From Halobacteriales archaeon SW_7_65_23 (GTDB lineage: Archaea; Halobacteriota; Halobacteria; Halobacteriales; Haloarculaceae): 43,267 nt of DNA. This document shows positions 24,786 through 33,097 of this stretch, in pieces. Location of the stretch: positions 1 to 43,267 of the forward strand of contig PXSQ01000004.1 in the NCBI GenBank assembly GCA_003022725.1. The letters run 5' to 3'. The notes beneath the pieces were generated by a model that was not told where the DNA came from, made no database searches, and saw nothing but the letters and a program-made list of their open reading frames with translations. How positions within the stretch are numbered: the stretch's first letter is position 1; every line of letters begins with the position of its first letter. Both the position numbers and the translations under genes were made by a program.

Positions 24786-26135
24786 CTACGCCAGCCCCAG
24801 CGAGAACAGGAGGCCAGCGAGGCAGCCGGCACTGACCAGCAGCCCGAAACCGATGTACAGCGGCCCCCGCCGGGTGTAGCCGGAGACGATGCCGTCCTCG
24901 CCGAGGTCGGTGACGATGAACTGTTCTGTAACCGACTCCTCGCCGAGTTTCAGCCGGTCGGCGTTCGAGCCGAACGCCGCGTCCCGCGGCTCCGCCTCGC
25001 CGAACACGTGCACCTCCTCGTCGACCGGGAGTACCTCGTGGGAGTAGCGGCGTCTGTTGTAGCTCCCCCTGCTCGCACTCCCGCCGAGGAACGTGCTGGA
25101 CGCGGACGGGCTGCCGAGCCTGCCGCCGCTGGCTTTGTAGAGTCCCTGCTGGACGATCGCCTCGCCGAGCGAGTTCCCCGTGCCGAGCGTCCCCGCCGTC
25201 CCCGTGCCGCCGAGTTCCTCGACGACGTCGGGTGTCCCGTCGTCGGCTGTCCCACTGTTGCCGGCGACATCGTCTGCGACGCCCGACTCACCGTCTGAGT
25301 CGGCGCCAGACTCGTCGAGACCGCCGCCGCGCAGCTGATCGAGGATCTCGGTCGGTCCATTGGCCATCGCCTCCTGGTCCATGGCGCGCTGGAGCTCCTC
25401 GTCGGAAACGTCCTCCCGAATCGACCCGTCCTCGTTCAGTATCTCCTCGTCGAAATACTGCTGCGTTATCTGTTTCTGGTGGCGCTGGCTGGTCGCCTCG
25501 GGGTCGTCACTCTCCTCCATCTCCTCGACCATGCTGCCACTGCCGAAGGCGTCAGCGACGCCGCCGAGCCCCGGTACCTTGCCGATCATGTCGGCGGTAT
25601 CGCTCAAACTCGGTTCGTCGCCCGAGAACGACTGGACCTCGGGCGGCGGCTCCTCGCCGCGGCCGACCGTCGCCGAGTACGTGTTCCCGTCGGAAATCTC
25701 GAACGTCGGCGCCTGCGTCGTGTCGACGAGCACTCGTCCGGTCCCGTCCTCGACGTAGAACGGGGCGACGTCGGTCCCGCTGTCGACGACGACCCAGTCT
25801 TTGCTGTTGTCGTCGGCATCCGAGTCCTTCTGGTACTCCTCGACCTGCCAGTGGCGATACACGCATTCGCCGTCGCTGTATGGCTGCTCGTAGGTGAGGC
25901 CAGCATCCCGGGCCCGTCCGTCGAGTTCCGTCCTGCCGACAGCCGCCGAGTGGGCCCGCTCGACCGGCGTGTTCTTGATCAACCGGGCGATGCGCCACTT
26001 CTTCGCTCCGAGGTAGACGAGTCCGAGCCCGATCACGAACCCGATACCGAGGATCGCCAGCGTGTTCGAGTCGCTACCGCCGTGAGAAGACAGCGGTCCG
26101 AAACTGTTCCACAGGAGGAACGACCGGACGCTCAT
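24786..26135 (-). CDS. GIDE-domain membrane protein with acidic insert
   Basis: A 449-residue protein from MSVRSFLLWN (26135; the frame is open further up but has no earlier ATG near the domain). One helix lies at about 24-43. Then comes a GIDE-like domain (the membrane domain of MULAN/MAPL-type E3 ligases, also found in prokaryotes): TPVERAHSAAVGRTELDGRA, GECVYRHWQVEEYQ and VAPFYVEDGTGRVLVDTTQA. A low-complexity acidic/glycine insert of about 200 residues follows, then EEVHVFGEAEPRDAAF, VTEQFIVTDLGEDG and a C-terminal helix. There is no RING, so it is not a ligase by itself. AT-rich DNA at about 26250-26275 may hold its promoter. Function unknown. Confidence 0.72.
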   Translation of the reverse strand: MSVRSFLLWNSFGPLSSHGGSDSNTLAILGIGFVIGLGLVYLGAKKWRIARLIKNTPVERAHSAAVGRTELDGRARDAGLTYEQPYSDGECVYRHWQVEEYQKDSDADDNSKDWVVVDSGTDVAPFYVEDGTGRVLVDTTQAPTFEISDGNTYSATVGRGEEPPPEVQSFSGDEPSLSDTADMIGKVPGLGGVADAFGSGSMVEEMEESDDPEATSQRHQKQITQQYFDEEILNEDGSIREDVSDEELQRAMDQEAMANGPTEILDQLRGGGLDESGADSDGESGVADDVAGNSGTADDGTPDVVEELGGTGTAGTLGTGNSLGEAIVQQGLYKASGGRLGSPSASSTFLGGSASRGSYNRRRYSHEVLPVDEEVHVFGEAEPRDAAFGSNADRLKLGEESVTEQFIVTDLGEDGIVSGYTRRGPLYIGFGLLVSAGCLAGLLFSLGLA

Positions 26136-26305
26136 GGTTGCCGTCGCCACCTCCCCGGTCGGTCCACTGTGATTGGCGTTGCTCCCCGCACTAGCTCCGT
26201 CGTGACCGATGGTAGCATGCTCATGTGCCCGTGCCCATCTATCATGTATGTTGCTAACACAAAAAGGATAATCGCTATCCACTTAGCGACGGGACAACTG
26301 TGGGA

Positions 26306-26566
26306 AGCCTACAGATAATCCGGGTGCCCGCGACAGGGGAGACATGGACGTGACGGACCCCGGGACAGTCCGGACCGGATTTCTCGACACCTACGCCGGA
26401 CCGGACCGTCCCCACCCCTACCGTGAGTACGAGCAGTACGCCCTCGTCGTGGATCACCGCGAGCGTTACCCGCGCATGGCCGCTGCCACCGGGACCCACA
26501 GGGTCGGACTCCCGCCGTGCCTCGCGGTTGCGCCGTCGCCGGTCCGCCGCTGGTTCGCCGACATTT
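26306..26566 (+). pseudogene. Truncated gene start, copy 2 (MDVTDP family)
   Basis: The ATG at 26344 opens MDVTDPGTVRTGFLDTYAGP, continues through HPYREYEQYALVVDHRERYP and reaches SPVRRWFADI, like an HTH-containing haloarchaeal protein. It then runs into repeat family X at 26566 and on into unrelated frame. Compared with copy 1 it keeps about 75 codons, but the part around residues 45-60 looks disturbed. It is most likely a 5' remnant, not a functional gene. Confidence 0.55.
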
Positions 26567-26583
26567 ATTCTTTTACTCACCAG
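26566..26583. repeat. Repeat family X, copy 3 (partial)
   Basis: ATTCTTTTACTCACCAGT is an exact 18-base match to 40369-40386. It sits at the point where the truncated MDVTDP gene loses similarity, so it may mark a breakpoint. A small stem GTCTC/GAGAC follows it. Confidence 0.5.
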
Positions 26584-26645
26584 TCTCTGCTCTCTGCGGA
26601 GACAGACCTCTTCCGCCTGGATTCTCAATTCGGGCCTCGGCCGTG

Positions 26646-27356
26646 TTACCTCACCGGATTCTCGGGCCCACGGCCGAGGAATTCCGCGAGGAATGCCCGG
26701 ACTGTCTCCACATCGGAGGAGTCCATCTCAAGTTTGTTGCGCCACGCGGTCAGGACGTACGCAGCGTCCGGATCGGCGTTGGGGTTCGGGGCGACGATGA
26801 CGCTCCGCCAGGGCCCGATGTGAGTTTCCGCAAACTTGCGAAGGCTCTCCTCCGCGTCGTCCGTCATCTGCGCCGGGTCGTAGTAGATCACGACGGCACC
26901 GTGCTCCAGTGAATGGACGAGTTCGCCGAGCGGGGGCGTCTCAGTGTAGAAGCCGGCGCTCGCGGCGGACTGATAGTGCGGCCCCGACACGGGCGGCATA
27001 GTCTCGTACTCGATATCCGTCCCCGCCGAGACGTGCTGATTCCCCTCGGAGGGGAACGACTCCACGTCCGTGAGCAGCGACTCGTCGCCGCTGTCCGGGA
27101 GCGGCTCACCTTCGATGCCGTCGGCCGAGCTTCCGCCGAGCGCGAAAAAATACACCATCGCACCGAGCGCGGCGACGATAGCCACACCGATCGCGATGGC
27201 TGCCAGCGGGAGATCGGTTTTGTCGTTCCCCTCCTGTTGTTTCACGCGACGTCTATCCACCCTGCTCAGTTCGTCCTCGTCGTGTTGATCGCGGAGGTGT
27301 TCGACGTACTCCGCCTCGCCATCGAACGACTCCCCACAGTACGTACAATCGGGCAT
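26646..27356 (-). CDS. DUF3105 membrane protein with N-terminal C2H2 finger
   Basis: A 236-residue protein. Residues 4-25 form a C2H2 zinc finger (C-x2-C-x12-H-x4-H: CTYCGESFDGEAEYVEHLRDQH region). A single membrane helix is at about 49-73. The rest is an extracytoplasmic DUF3105 domain: MPPVSGPHYQSAASAGFY, LGELVHSLEHGAVVIYYDP and HIGPWRSVIVAPNP. The His-rich SLEHGAV and SGPHY motifs suggest metal binding, but the family has no known function. The finger would be cytoplasmic. Confidence 0.82.
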   Translation of the reverse strand: MPDCTYCGESFDGEAEYVEHLRDQHDEDELSRVDRRRVKQQEGNDKTDLPLAAIAIGVAIVAALGAMVYFFALGGSSADGIEGEPLPDSGDESLLTDVESFPSEGNQHVSAGTDIEYETMPPVSGPHYQSAASAGFYTETPPLGELVHSLEHGAVVIYYDPAQMTDDAEESLRKFAETHIGPWRSVIVAPNPNADPDAAYVLTAWRNKLEMDSSDVETVRAFLAEFLGRGPENPVR

Positions 27357-27390
27357 GGTGAACAGCGATAACCTGATCGGGGGATTAGGT

Positions 27391-27407
27391 GGGATATATC
27401 ATAATCC
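27391..27407 (-). promoter_or_regulatory. TATA region of the DUF3105 gene
   Basis: The minus strand reads GGATTATGATATATCCC, 35-51 bases before the ATG at 27356; the TATA core GATATATC is palindromic. The rest of the gap 27408-27640 shows no feature other than a TTTATAG near 27600 that suits the next gene. Confidence 0.55.
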
Positions 27408-27646
27408 TTTTGAAAAGAGTGGCGCAGCGTCGTGGGGACGGCGACAGCGGATCGGAGGACACTCGATGACGTCCCGACCGATGGGAAAGTCACGGTGCAG
27501 TTGTCGCGAAGCCACAGTTTCCCGACCCAGATCAGCGGAATTACGACCCCACCATCGGCCCGAAAGTGAAGGATATTGTGATACGGTCGTTCGTGATTCT
27601 TTATAGAGCCCGAGGGTTTTTACTGTCACAGTCGGATGTTTCAACT

Positions 27647-28063
27647 ATGATACGTCGCCGTTTCCTGTCCATCGCAGGTGGACTATTCCCGTTACTCATC
27701 CCTTTGACCTCGAGTACGACCGATGAGCATCCCGACGATGACCTCAACGACGACCCGGATGGTTGGGGGCCACCTGACAGAAAGTTACACCTCGACAGGC
27801 TTCGGCCGAGCGAAGTCGATCAAGCCGTCGAGATCATAACCTCGGAGGAACTTGTCGAACAAACCGAGGTTCCCCGTTCAGAAGTCAGCGCCTTACTCAA
27901 GTTCGCTAAAGAATACCTCGGTTATGTGGGCGGGTCATACTACTACACGCAGCAACCCGGTGTTCCTGACTTGTTTAGTAAAGTACACGAGAACCAAGAC
28001 TCCGTTTTAATCGATGTCGAGGAGGGAGTTTTGAGGATCAATCATAACTGGTTCCCCGCCTAA
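27647..28063 (+). CDS. Secreted protein of unknown function, lower GC
   Basis: A 138-residue protein with a signal sequence MIRRRFLSIAGGLFPLLIPL, which is Tat-like (RRRFL). The mature part is acidic and contains EHPDDDLNDDPDGWGPPDRK, a helical LRPSEVDQAVEIITSEELVE and YVGGSYYYTQQPG. I recognise no domain. Base composition and codon third positions are clearly less GC-rich than in neighbours, pointing to recent acquisition. TTTATAG at about 27600-27606 is a suitable promoter. It is flanked by about 220-290 bases of gene-free DNA on each side. Confidence 0.65.
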   Translation: MIRRRFLSIAGGLFPLLIPLTSSTTDEHPDDDLNDDPDGWGPPDRKLHLDRLRPSEVDQAVEIITSEELVEQTEVPRSEVSALLKFAKEYLGYVGGSYYYTQQPGVPDLFSKVHENQDSVLIDVEEGVLRINHNWFPA

Positions 28064-28283
28064 CCGCCCGCCTGCTCCGACACAGCTTGAATCCCAGGCA
28101 GAGGATTTGTGCCTACTCCTCGGCGGTGACGCGCCACGCCCATGCGCCGCGCGAGCGCGGCCTCGCGAGCGACTTCGCGCGATCAGACGAACACCGGAGC
28201 GATCTTCGATTACCCAACTTCACCAAATTACCAACGCTCCCGGAACGAACAGCGATTAGTCGCGGGAACCCCGAGCCCCGGTC

Positions 28284-29465
28284 ATGGAGACGACCGACGC
28301 GTTCGCCGGCCTTCGATGCATGGCGTGCAACGGCCAGTTCGACCCCGAGACGGCGGGCCGCTGTCCCGACTGCGGCGGCCCTCTGGCACCCACGTACGAC
28401 AATCTCGCGAGCGCACACGGGACAGTGTTCGAGGACGCCGGGATTGGCAGCGACCTCGGCCGTTTCGCGCCGGTGCTGCCGTTCCCCCGGGAGTTGCTCG
28501 TCACTGCCGGTGAAGCGTCGACCCCCCTCGTCGACGCGCCGACGCTGGCCGACGACCTCGGCGTCGGCGAGGTGCTGGTGAAAGACGAGGGCTGCAACGG
28601 GACCGGCGGGATCGCCGACCGCGAGATGGCAGTCGCCGTCGCCGCCGCCCGCGAGCACGGCGCCGACGCAGTCGCGCTGCCGACGACCGGCAACGGCGGC
28701 CAGGCCGCGGCCGCCTACGCCGGGCGCGCGGGCCTCGAATCGCACAGCTTCGTCCCCTCGCGGACGACGTTCGCCAACAAGGCGATGATCAACGTCCACG
28801 GCGGCGACATGACCGTCGTCGGTGGACGCTACCCCGACGCCCGCGGCGCGTTCGAGGACGCCATCCCCGGCGAGTCCTGGCACTCACTGGCGCCGTTGGC
28901 CGAACCCTACCGCTACGAGGGGGACAAGACGGTCGCCTACGAACTCGTCGAGACGCTCGACGGGGCACCCAACGCGGTCGTCATGCCCGTCAGCCACGGC
29001 CTCGCACTGGTGGGGCTCGACCGCGGCTTCCGCGAACTCGCAGCCACGGGGTGGATCGACGAACGCCCACGGTTGTACGCCGCCCAGGCCGCGGGCTGTG
29101 CGCCGATCGCTGACGCCTGGGCGGAGGGCGCCGGGACCGTTACCCCGGTCGAACACCCCGACGCCATCTGCGGCCCGCTCGAGGTTCCCGACCCCGCGGG
29201 GGGCAACGTAGTACTGGACGCGCTCGGCGCGAGCGACGGGGGCGCAGCAGCGACGTCAGACGATGGGATCCTCCAGGCTGCCGTCGACCTTGCGGGCGCC
29301 GGCGTTCCCGCAAGTGCGACCGGCGGTGCGGCGGTCAGCGGTGCCCGCTCGCTCGCCGCTGATGGCGCGTTCGAGGCGAGCGAGACGGTCGTGCTGCTCG
29401 ATCCAGCGACGGTAAACCGGGAAGCGGACATCCTCCGGAGTCACCTGATGAAACAGGGCATCTGA
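28284..29465 (+). CDS. Threonine-synthase-like PLP-fold protein lacking the PLP lysine
   Basis: A 393-residue protein. The N-terminal zinc ribbon has C12, C15, C27 and C30. The rest follows the threonine synthase fold: TTGNGGQAAAAYAGRAG (substrate/phosphate loop) and VVMPVSHGLALVGLDRGFRE. Where the family has KDEG-x-NPTGSFKDR, this protein reads KDEGCNGTGGIADREM: the Schiff-base lysine position (residue 111) is alanine, and the DNA codon is GCC. It therefore cannot form the usual internal aldimine. It may be a pseudoenzyme or use another chemistry. It stands alone. Confidence 0.8.
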   Translation: METTDAFAGLRCMACNGQFDPETAGRCPDCGGPLAPTYDNLASAHGTVFEDAGIGSDLGRFAPVLPFPRELLVTAGEASTPLVDAPTLADDLGVGEVLVKDEGCNGTGGIADREMAVAVAAAREHGADAVALPTTGNGGQAAAAYAGRAGLESHSFVPSRTTFANKAMINVHGGDMTVVGGRYPDARGAFEDAIPGESWHSLAPLAEPYRYEGDKTVAYELVETLDGAPNAVVMPVSHGLALVGLDRGFRELAATGWIDERPRLYAAQAAGCAPIADAWAEGAGTVTPVEHPDAICGPLEVPDPAGGNVVLDALGASDGGAAATSDDGILQAAVDLAGAGVPASATGGAAVSGARSLAADGAFEASETVVLLDPATVNREADILRSHLMKQGI

Positions 29466-29494
29466 GCGGCGCTTTTCGACCTCCCGGTATCGGA

Positions 29495-30787
29495 CTACGG
29501 CTTCGCCACGCCCGCCCGTCGCTTGCGGACGTACAGTGTGAGGGCGCTGAGGAGTGCAACGCCGGCGGCGGCGGCAGTGATGGCAAACGCGACCCGGTAG
29601 CCAAACTCGGTGTAGACGACGCTGCCGGCGACGGTGTCGTCGGTCTGGTAGCGGTCCAGCACCACCCCCATCGCAGTCGGGAGCACCGTGGCACCGACGA
29701 ACCCCCACGTGTTGACAGTCGCGGTGGCCACGCCGCTGGCCTCGGGCGGGTACTTCTCCTTGACGATGGACATCGACAGCATGACGAACCCGATCGCGGA
29801 GCCGATGACGAAGTACGAGGCCGCGACGGCCGGCAGCGGCGGTTTGCCGAGGGTCGGCACCAGCAGTAGTGCGACCAGGAACGCGCCGAGGCCGGCGATC
29901 ATCGGCACCATCCGCCGGCCGAGGCGGTCCGAGATCCACCCGACTGCGGGGCCGCCGATGAGGATGCCGATCGAGCCGAACAGCGTGTACGTCGAGGCCG
30001 TCGTGACGCTGAGGTCGTACACTACGACGAGGTACGGCACCCCCCAGAGGCCGATCACTGTCAGGACGGTCCCGTTCGCGGCGAAAAAGACGATCGACAG
30101 CAGCCACTGATCGACGTCGGCGAGCAGTTCACGGAGGTACGTGCCCGTCTCCTGGAGCGTCACAGAGGGCTGATCCGGGACGTTCTCGATCGGGTCGAGT
30201 CCCGCATCTGTGGGGGACTTCCGGGCGAGCAGAAAGACGAGGACGCCGGCGACGAAACCCACCACGCCGAGCACGGTGAGCGTCGGCCGCCAGCCCACGC
30301 GGTCGATGGCGACTGCCAGCGGCGTCGTCGCGAAGATGGCTCCGAGGCCGGCGATGCCCGCGGTGAGTCCAGTCATCGTACCGAACTCGTCGGTCCGATA
30401 CCAGTTTGCGCAGAATCGGAGGATCGTGACGAAGATGACGCTGCTGCCGAGGCCGATGAGTGCCCGGGAGAGAAACGCCGCGAGGTAGCCGTTACTGGCG
30501 ACGAAGCCGAGCGCACCGACGCTGAGGACGACCGCCCCGCCGCTGCCGACGTACCGAGGGCCGTACCGATCAGCCAGGACCCCGCTAGGGACCTGCGTGA
30601 GCGCGTAGATGATGAAAAAGGATGCGTGCAGCGTCCCGAGCTGGGCTGCGGTGATCCCGAAGTCTGCGGTCAACTGCTCGGAGAGGACCGCTGTGGACAG
30701 CCGGTGGATGTTGACCAGCAGGAACACGAGTGCGAGCGCAGCCCAGGCCAGCCAGCGTCGCTTCGTGGGGTCGCCGAGCAGTGTCAC
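29495..30787 (-). CDS. Major facilitator superfamily transporter
   Basis: A 430-residue carrier with 12 predicted helices. Visible MFS marks are the loop 2-3 motif GVLADRYGPRYVG and its repeat WISDRLGRRMVP in the second half. NIHRLSTAVLSEQLTADFGI after helix 1 resembles nitrate/oxalate-type or hexose-phosphate-type MFS starts. I place the start at the GTG at 30787 (VTLLGDPTKRRWLAW); the open frame upstream to 31426 is spurious. The substrate is unknown. It diverges from the DUF5799 gene. Confidence 0.85.
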   Translation of the reverse strand: MTLLGDPTKRRWLAWAALALVFLLVNIHRLSTAVLSEQLTADFGITAAQLGTLHASFFIIYALTQVPSGVLADRYGPRYVGSGGAVVLSVGALGFVASNGYLAAFLSRALIGLGSSVIFVTILRFCANWYRTDEFGTMTGLTAGIAGLGAIFATTPLAVAIDRVGWRPTLTVLGVVGFVAGVLVFLLARKSPTDAGLDPIENVPDQPSVTLQETGTYLRELLADVDQWLLSIVFFAANGTVLTVIGLWGVPYLVVVYDLSVTTASTYTLFGSIGILIGGPAVGWISDRLGRRMVPMIAGLGAFLVALLLVPTLGKPPLPAVAASYFVIGSAIGFVMLSMSIVKEKYPPEASGVATATVNTWGFVGATVLPTAMGVVLDRYQTDDTVAGSVVYTEFGYRVAFAITAAAAGVALLSALTLYVRKRRAGVAKP

Positions 30788-30932
30788 GGCGCTCCCTTGC
30801 TCGCCTCGTCGTGTAAGGATTTGGGTTCCTGTGGCTCCAGCGACTGGTTGAAGATTTCGGCTTCGCCCCGGTCGAAACGTGTCCAATCGCGGACCGGAAA
30901 CGCTGAAAGGGGTGCCCTCCGTAGAGGGGGGT

Positions 30933-31379
30933 ATGGACAAGGAGTGGACAGACAAGCTCGCGGGCGCGCGAATGCAGGTTGACCAACAGTTCAACGACCG
31001 GGTGCTGAACTCGCAGTTCAGCAACCAGCAGTGGGGGCTGATCATGACTGCCGTGGAGTTCGATATCGAGAACCCGGAAAACCCCGAGCAGGCCACCCTC
31101 GTCGCCAACACGGAGAAGATCGACCAGATCCTGCCGGAACTCGACAAGGTCGACCAGGGGATGGGCGGTATGGCGGGCGGCGGCGGCAGCGACTCCTCGG
31201 GCGGCGGCCTGCTCGACTCGCTGGGGAACCTGCTGCCCGGCGGTGGCGGCGGGGACTCGGGCGTCGACCAGGAGCGCAAGGAAGCCGCGATAGCACTCAC
31301 CGCCGAGTACGCCACCGAACTACAGCAGTATCTCGAGAAACAGGGCCGGTGGGCCGCCATCTGCGAGAGCGCCGTCTGA
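30933..31379 (+). CDS. DUF5799 family protein
   Basis: A 148-residue soluble protein. MDKEWTDKLAGARMQVDQQF and SQFSNQQWGLIMTAVEFDIE at the N-terminus fit DUF5799, a haloarchaeal family without known function. A glycine-rich linker (about 76-108, GGMAGGGGSDSSGGG) separates it from a C-terminal helix EYATELQQYLEKQGRWAAIC. The ATG at 30933 begins after the divergent promoter region shared with the MFS gene. Confidence 0.75.
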   Translation: MDKEWTDKLAGARMQVDQQFNDRVLNSQFSNQQWGLIMTAVEFDIENPENPEQATLVANTEKIDQILPELDKVDQGMGGMAGGGGSDSSGGGLLDSLGNLLPGGGGGDSGVDQERKEAAIALTAEYATELQQYLEKQGRWAAICESAV

Positions 31380-31463
31380 TCCCCGGCCTGACGGTTAATC
31401 GCCCTTGCAGGGAGGGAAGTTCGCATTCATTCTTGCAGAAGGAAGCTGCATGCAGCGATCCCC

Positions 31464-33053
31464 TCACAACCCTCCATCGCGCTCTCGCTCGCGGAGCCGT
31501 TCGACGCGTTCACGAATCTCGGCCAGCGCGCCGCTGTCGCGCTTGTCGTCGACGTGGCCGTACATCAGCCCCATCCGGTGGTTGCTCCGAAGGTCGTCCT
31601 CGTTCCTGGCGAGGAAGTCCCAGTACAGCGCGTTGAACGGGCACGCGTCCTCGCCGGTGTCGCGGTCGGGGTCGTACCGGCAGCTCTCGCAGTAGTCGCT
31701 CATGCGATTGACGTAGTTCGCCGAGGAGACGTACGGTTTCGTGGCGAAGATACCGTGAGCGTACTGGCCCATCTCGATCACGTTCGGGGTCGTCACCCAG
31801 TGGTAGGCGTCGACGTAGGTCGCGTGGAACCACTCGTTGAGTTCGGCGGGCTCGACGCCCCACAGCGTCGCGAAGTTCGCCAGCACCATCAGTCGCTGGA
31901 TGTGGTGGGAGTACCCCCGTGTCTGTACGTCGCCGACGGACTCCGAGAGACACTCCATTCCCGTCTCGCCGGTCCAGTAGAACTCCGGAAGGGCACGTGT
32001 CGCGCCGAGCTGATTCGCCGTCGCCAGCTCCGGCATCGCGTGGCGGTACACGTGGCGCATGAACTCCCGCCAGCCCAGTAGCTGTCGGATGACCCCCTCC
32101 ACCGAGTTCAGCGGCAGGTTCGGATCGTCCTCGGCGGCGTCCTCGATGGCGGTGATGGCCTCCCAGGGGTGGAAGTGCCCGAGGTTGATGCTCGGGCTGA
32201 GCAGGGAGTGTGCCATCGCCCAGTCGCCGCGGCGCATCGCGTCCTGATAGGGACCGAACGCCGGCAGGCGCTCCTCGACGAAGTGCTCCAGGCGTGCGAG
32301 GGCGCCCTCGCGTGTGACCGGCCAGACGAATCCGCTGTCCGAGCCGCTTCCAATCCCGGGGTCCCCCCACGGATCGAACGTCTCGCCGACCCATTCGCTG
32401 ACGGCTCTCGTCAGATCGTCGGTGTCGGGGTCGCAGGTGGCCGGCGGCTCCCAGTCTTCGGGCGGGAACTCCCGGTTCTCCTCGTCGAAGTTCCACTTGC
32501 CGCCGACGGGATCGCTGCCGGCCATCAGCACGCCCGTCTTGCGCCGCAGCCAGCGATAGACGTTTTCGTGTGTGAACGGATCGACGTCCGCGTCGTTCGC
32601 CCAGTCGTCGAACGCCTGTCGGGTACTGACGAACAGCTCGTTCTCGACGACGTCGAGCGATCCGCCGGCGACCTCGGCCAACTCCTGGAGCCGTTCGGCG
32701 CTTCCGTGGCTCGGCGAGCGCATCGCGACGAGCATCGAGTCGGGATACTGCCGGAAATACCTGGCGAGGCCATCTGCGAACGTCGGCGCCTGCACGTACT
32801 CGACGTCGTACCCGCGGTCCCGAAGCTCGTCCCGGAACTGTCGCATGCTGCTGAACAGCAGCGTGAGCTTCTGGTGGTGGTACGGTTTCCGTGCCGCGAA
32901 CTCGCGGGCCTCGATCATGAGGACACGGCTCCCCGCTGGCGCGCGACCCAGCGGGCCGACTTCGGGATGTAGCTGTGTCCCGAGCACCCACGGAATGCGC
33001 TCCTTACCGTCGACCTCGTAGCCCTCGGCGCTTCCGACGACTGGCCCTGTCAC
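31464..33053 (-). CDS. Iron-sulfur bacterial cryptochrome/photolyase (FeS-BCP, PhrB-type (6-4) photolyase)
   Basis: A 529-residue flavoprotein. The N-terminal domain (WVLGTQLHPEVGPLG, PYHHQKLTLLFSSMRQF) is that of photolyase-related proteins. The C-terminal FAD domain holds QLLGWREFMRHVYRHAMPEL and THP-type NVIEMGQYAHGIFATKPYVS. Cysteines at 368, 455, 458 and 471 have spacing 87, 2 and 12, which matches the [4Fe-4S] ligands of Agrobacterium PhrB. It should repair (6-4) UV photoproducts with blue light, which suits a sun-exposed halophile. Confidence 0.9.
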   Translation of the reverse strand: MTGPVVGSAEGYEVDGKERIPWVLGTQLHPEVGPLGRAPAGSRVLMIEAREFAARKPYHHQKLTLLFSSMRQFRDELRDRGYDVEYVQAPTFADGLARYFRQYPDSMLVAMRSPSHGSAERLQELAEVAGGSLDVVENELFVSTRQAFDDWANDADVDPFTHENVYRWLRRKTGVLMAGSDPVGGKWNFDEENREFPPEDWEPPATCDPDTDDLTRAVSEWVGETFDPWGDPGIGSGSDSGFVWPVTREGALARLEHFVEERLPAFGPYQDAMRRGDWAMAHSLLSPSINLGHFHPWEAITAIEDAAEDDPNLPLNSVEGVIRQLLGWREFMRHVYRHAMPELATANQLGATRALPEFYWTGETGMECLSESVGDVQTRGYSHHIQRLMVLANFATLWGVEPAELNEWFHATYVDAYHWVTTPNVIEMGQYAHGIFATKPYVSSANYVNRMSDYCESCRYDPDRDTGEDACPFNALYWDFLARNEDDLRSNHRMGLMYGHVDDKRDSGALAEIRERVERLRERERDGGL

Positions 33054-33097
33054 GCGAGGTAGATAGGACTGCCGCTACTTAGCTTCCCGTCCTGTTG

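Noticed and set aside
28064-28283. GC-rich dyad-like words (GCGCGAGCGCGGCCTCGCGAGC area) before the threonine-synthase-like gene
   Set aside because: Several short overlapping GC dyads but no single stable structure or repeat; probably ordinary spacer or a terminator remnant.
30788-31426. N-terminal extension of the MFS transporter
   Set aside because: The extension is antisense to the DUF5799 gene and crosses a divergent promoter; a GTG at 30787 fits the family start.
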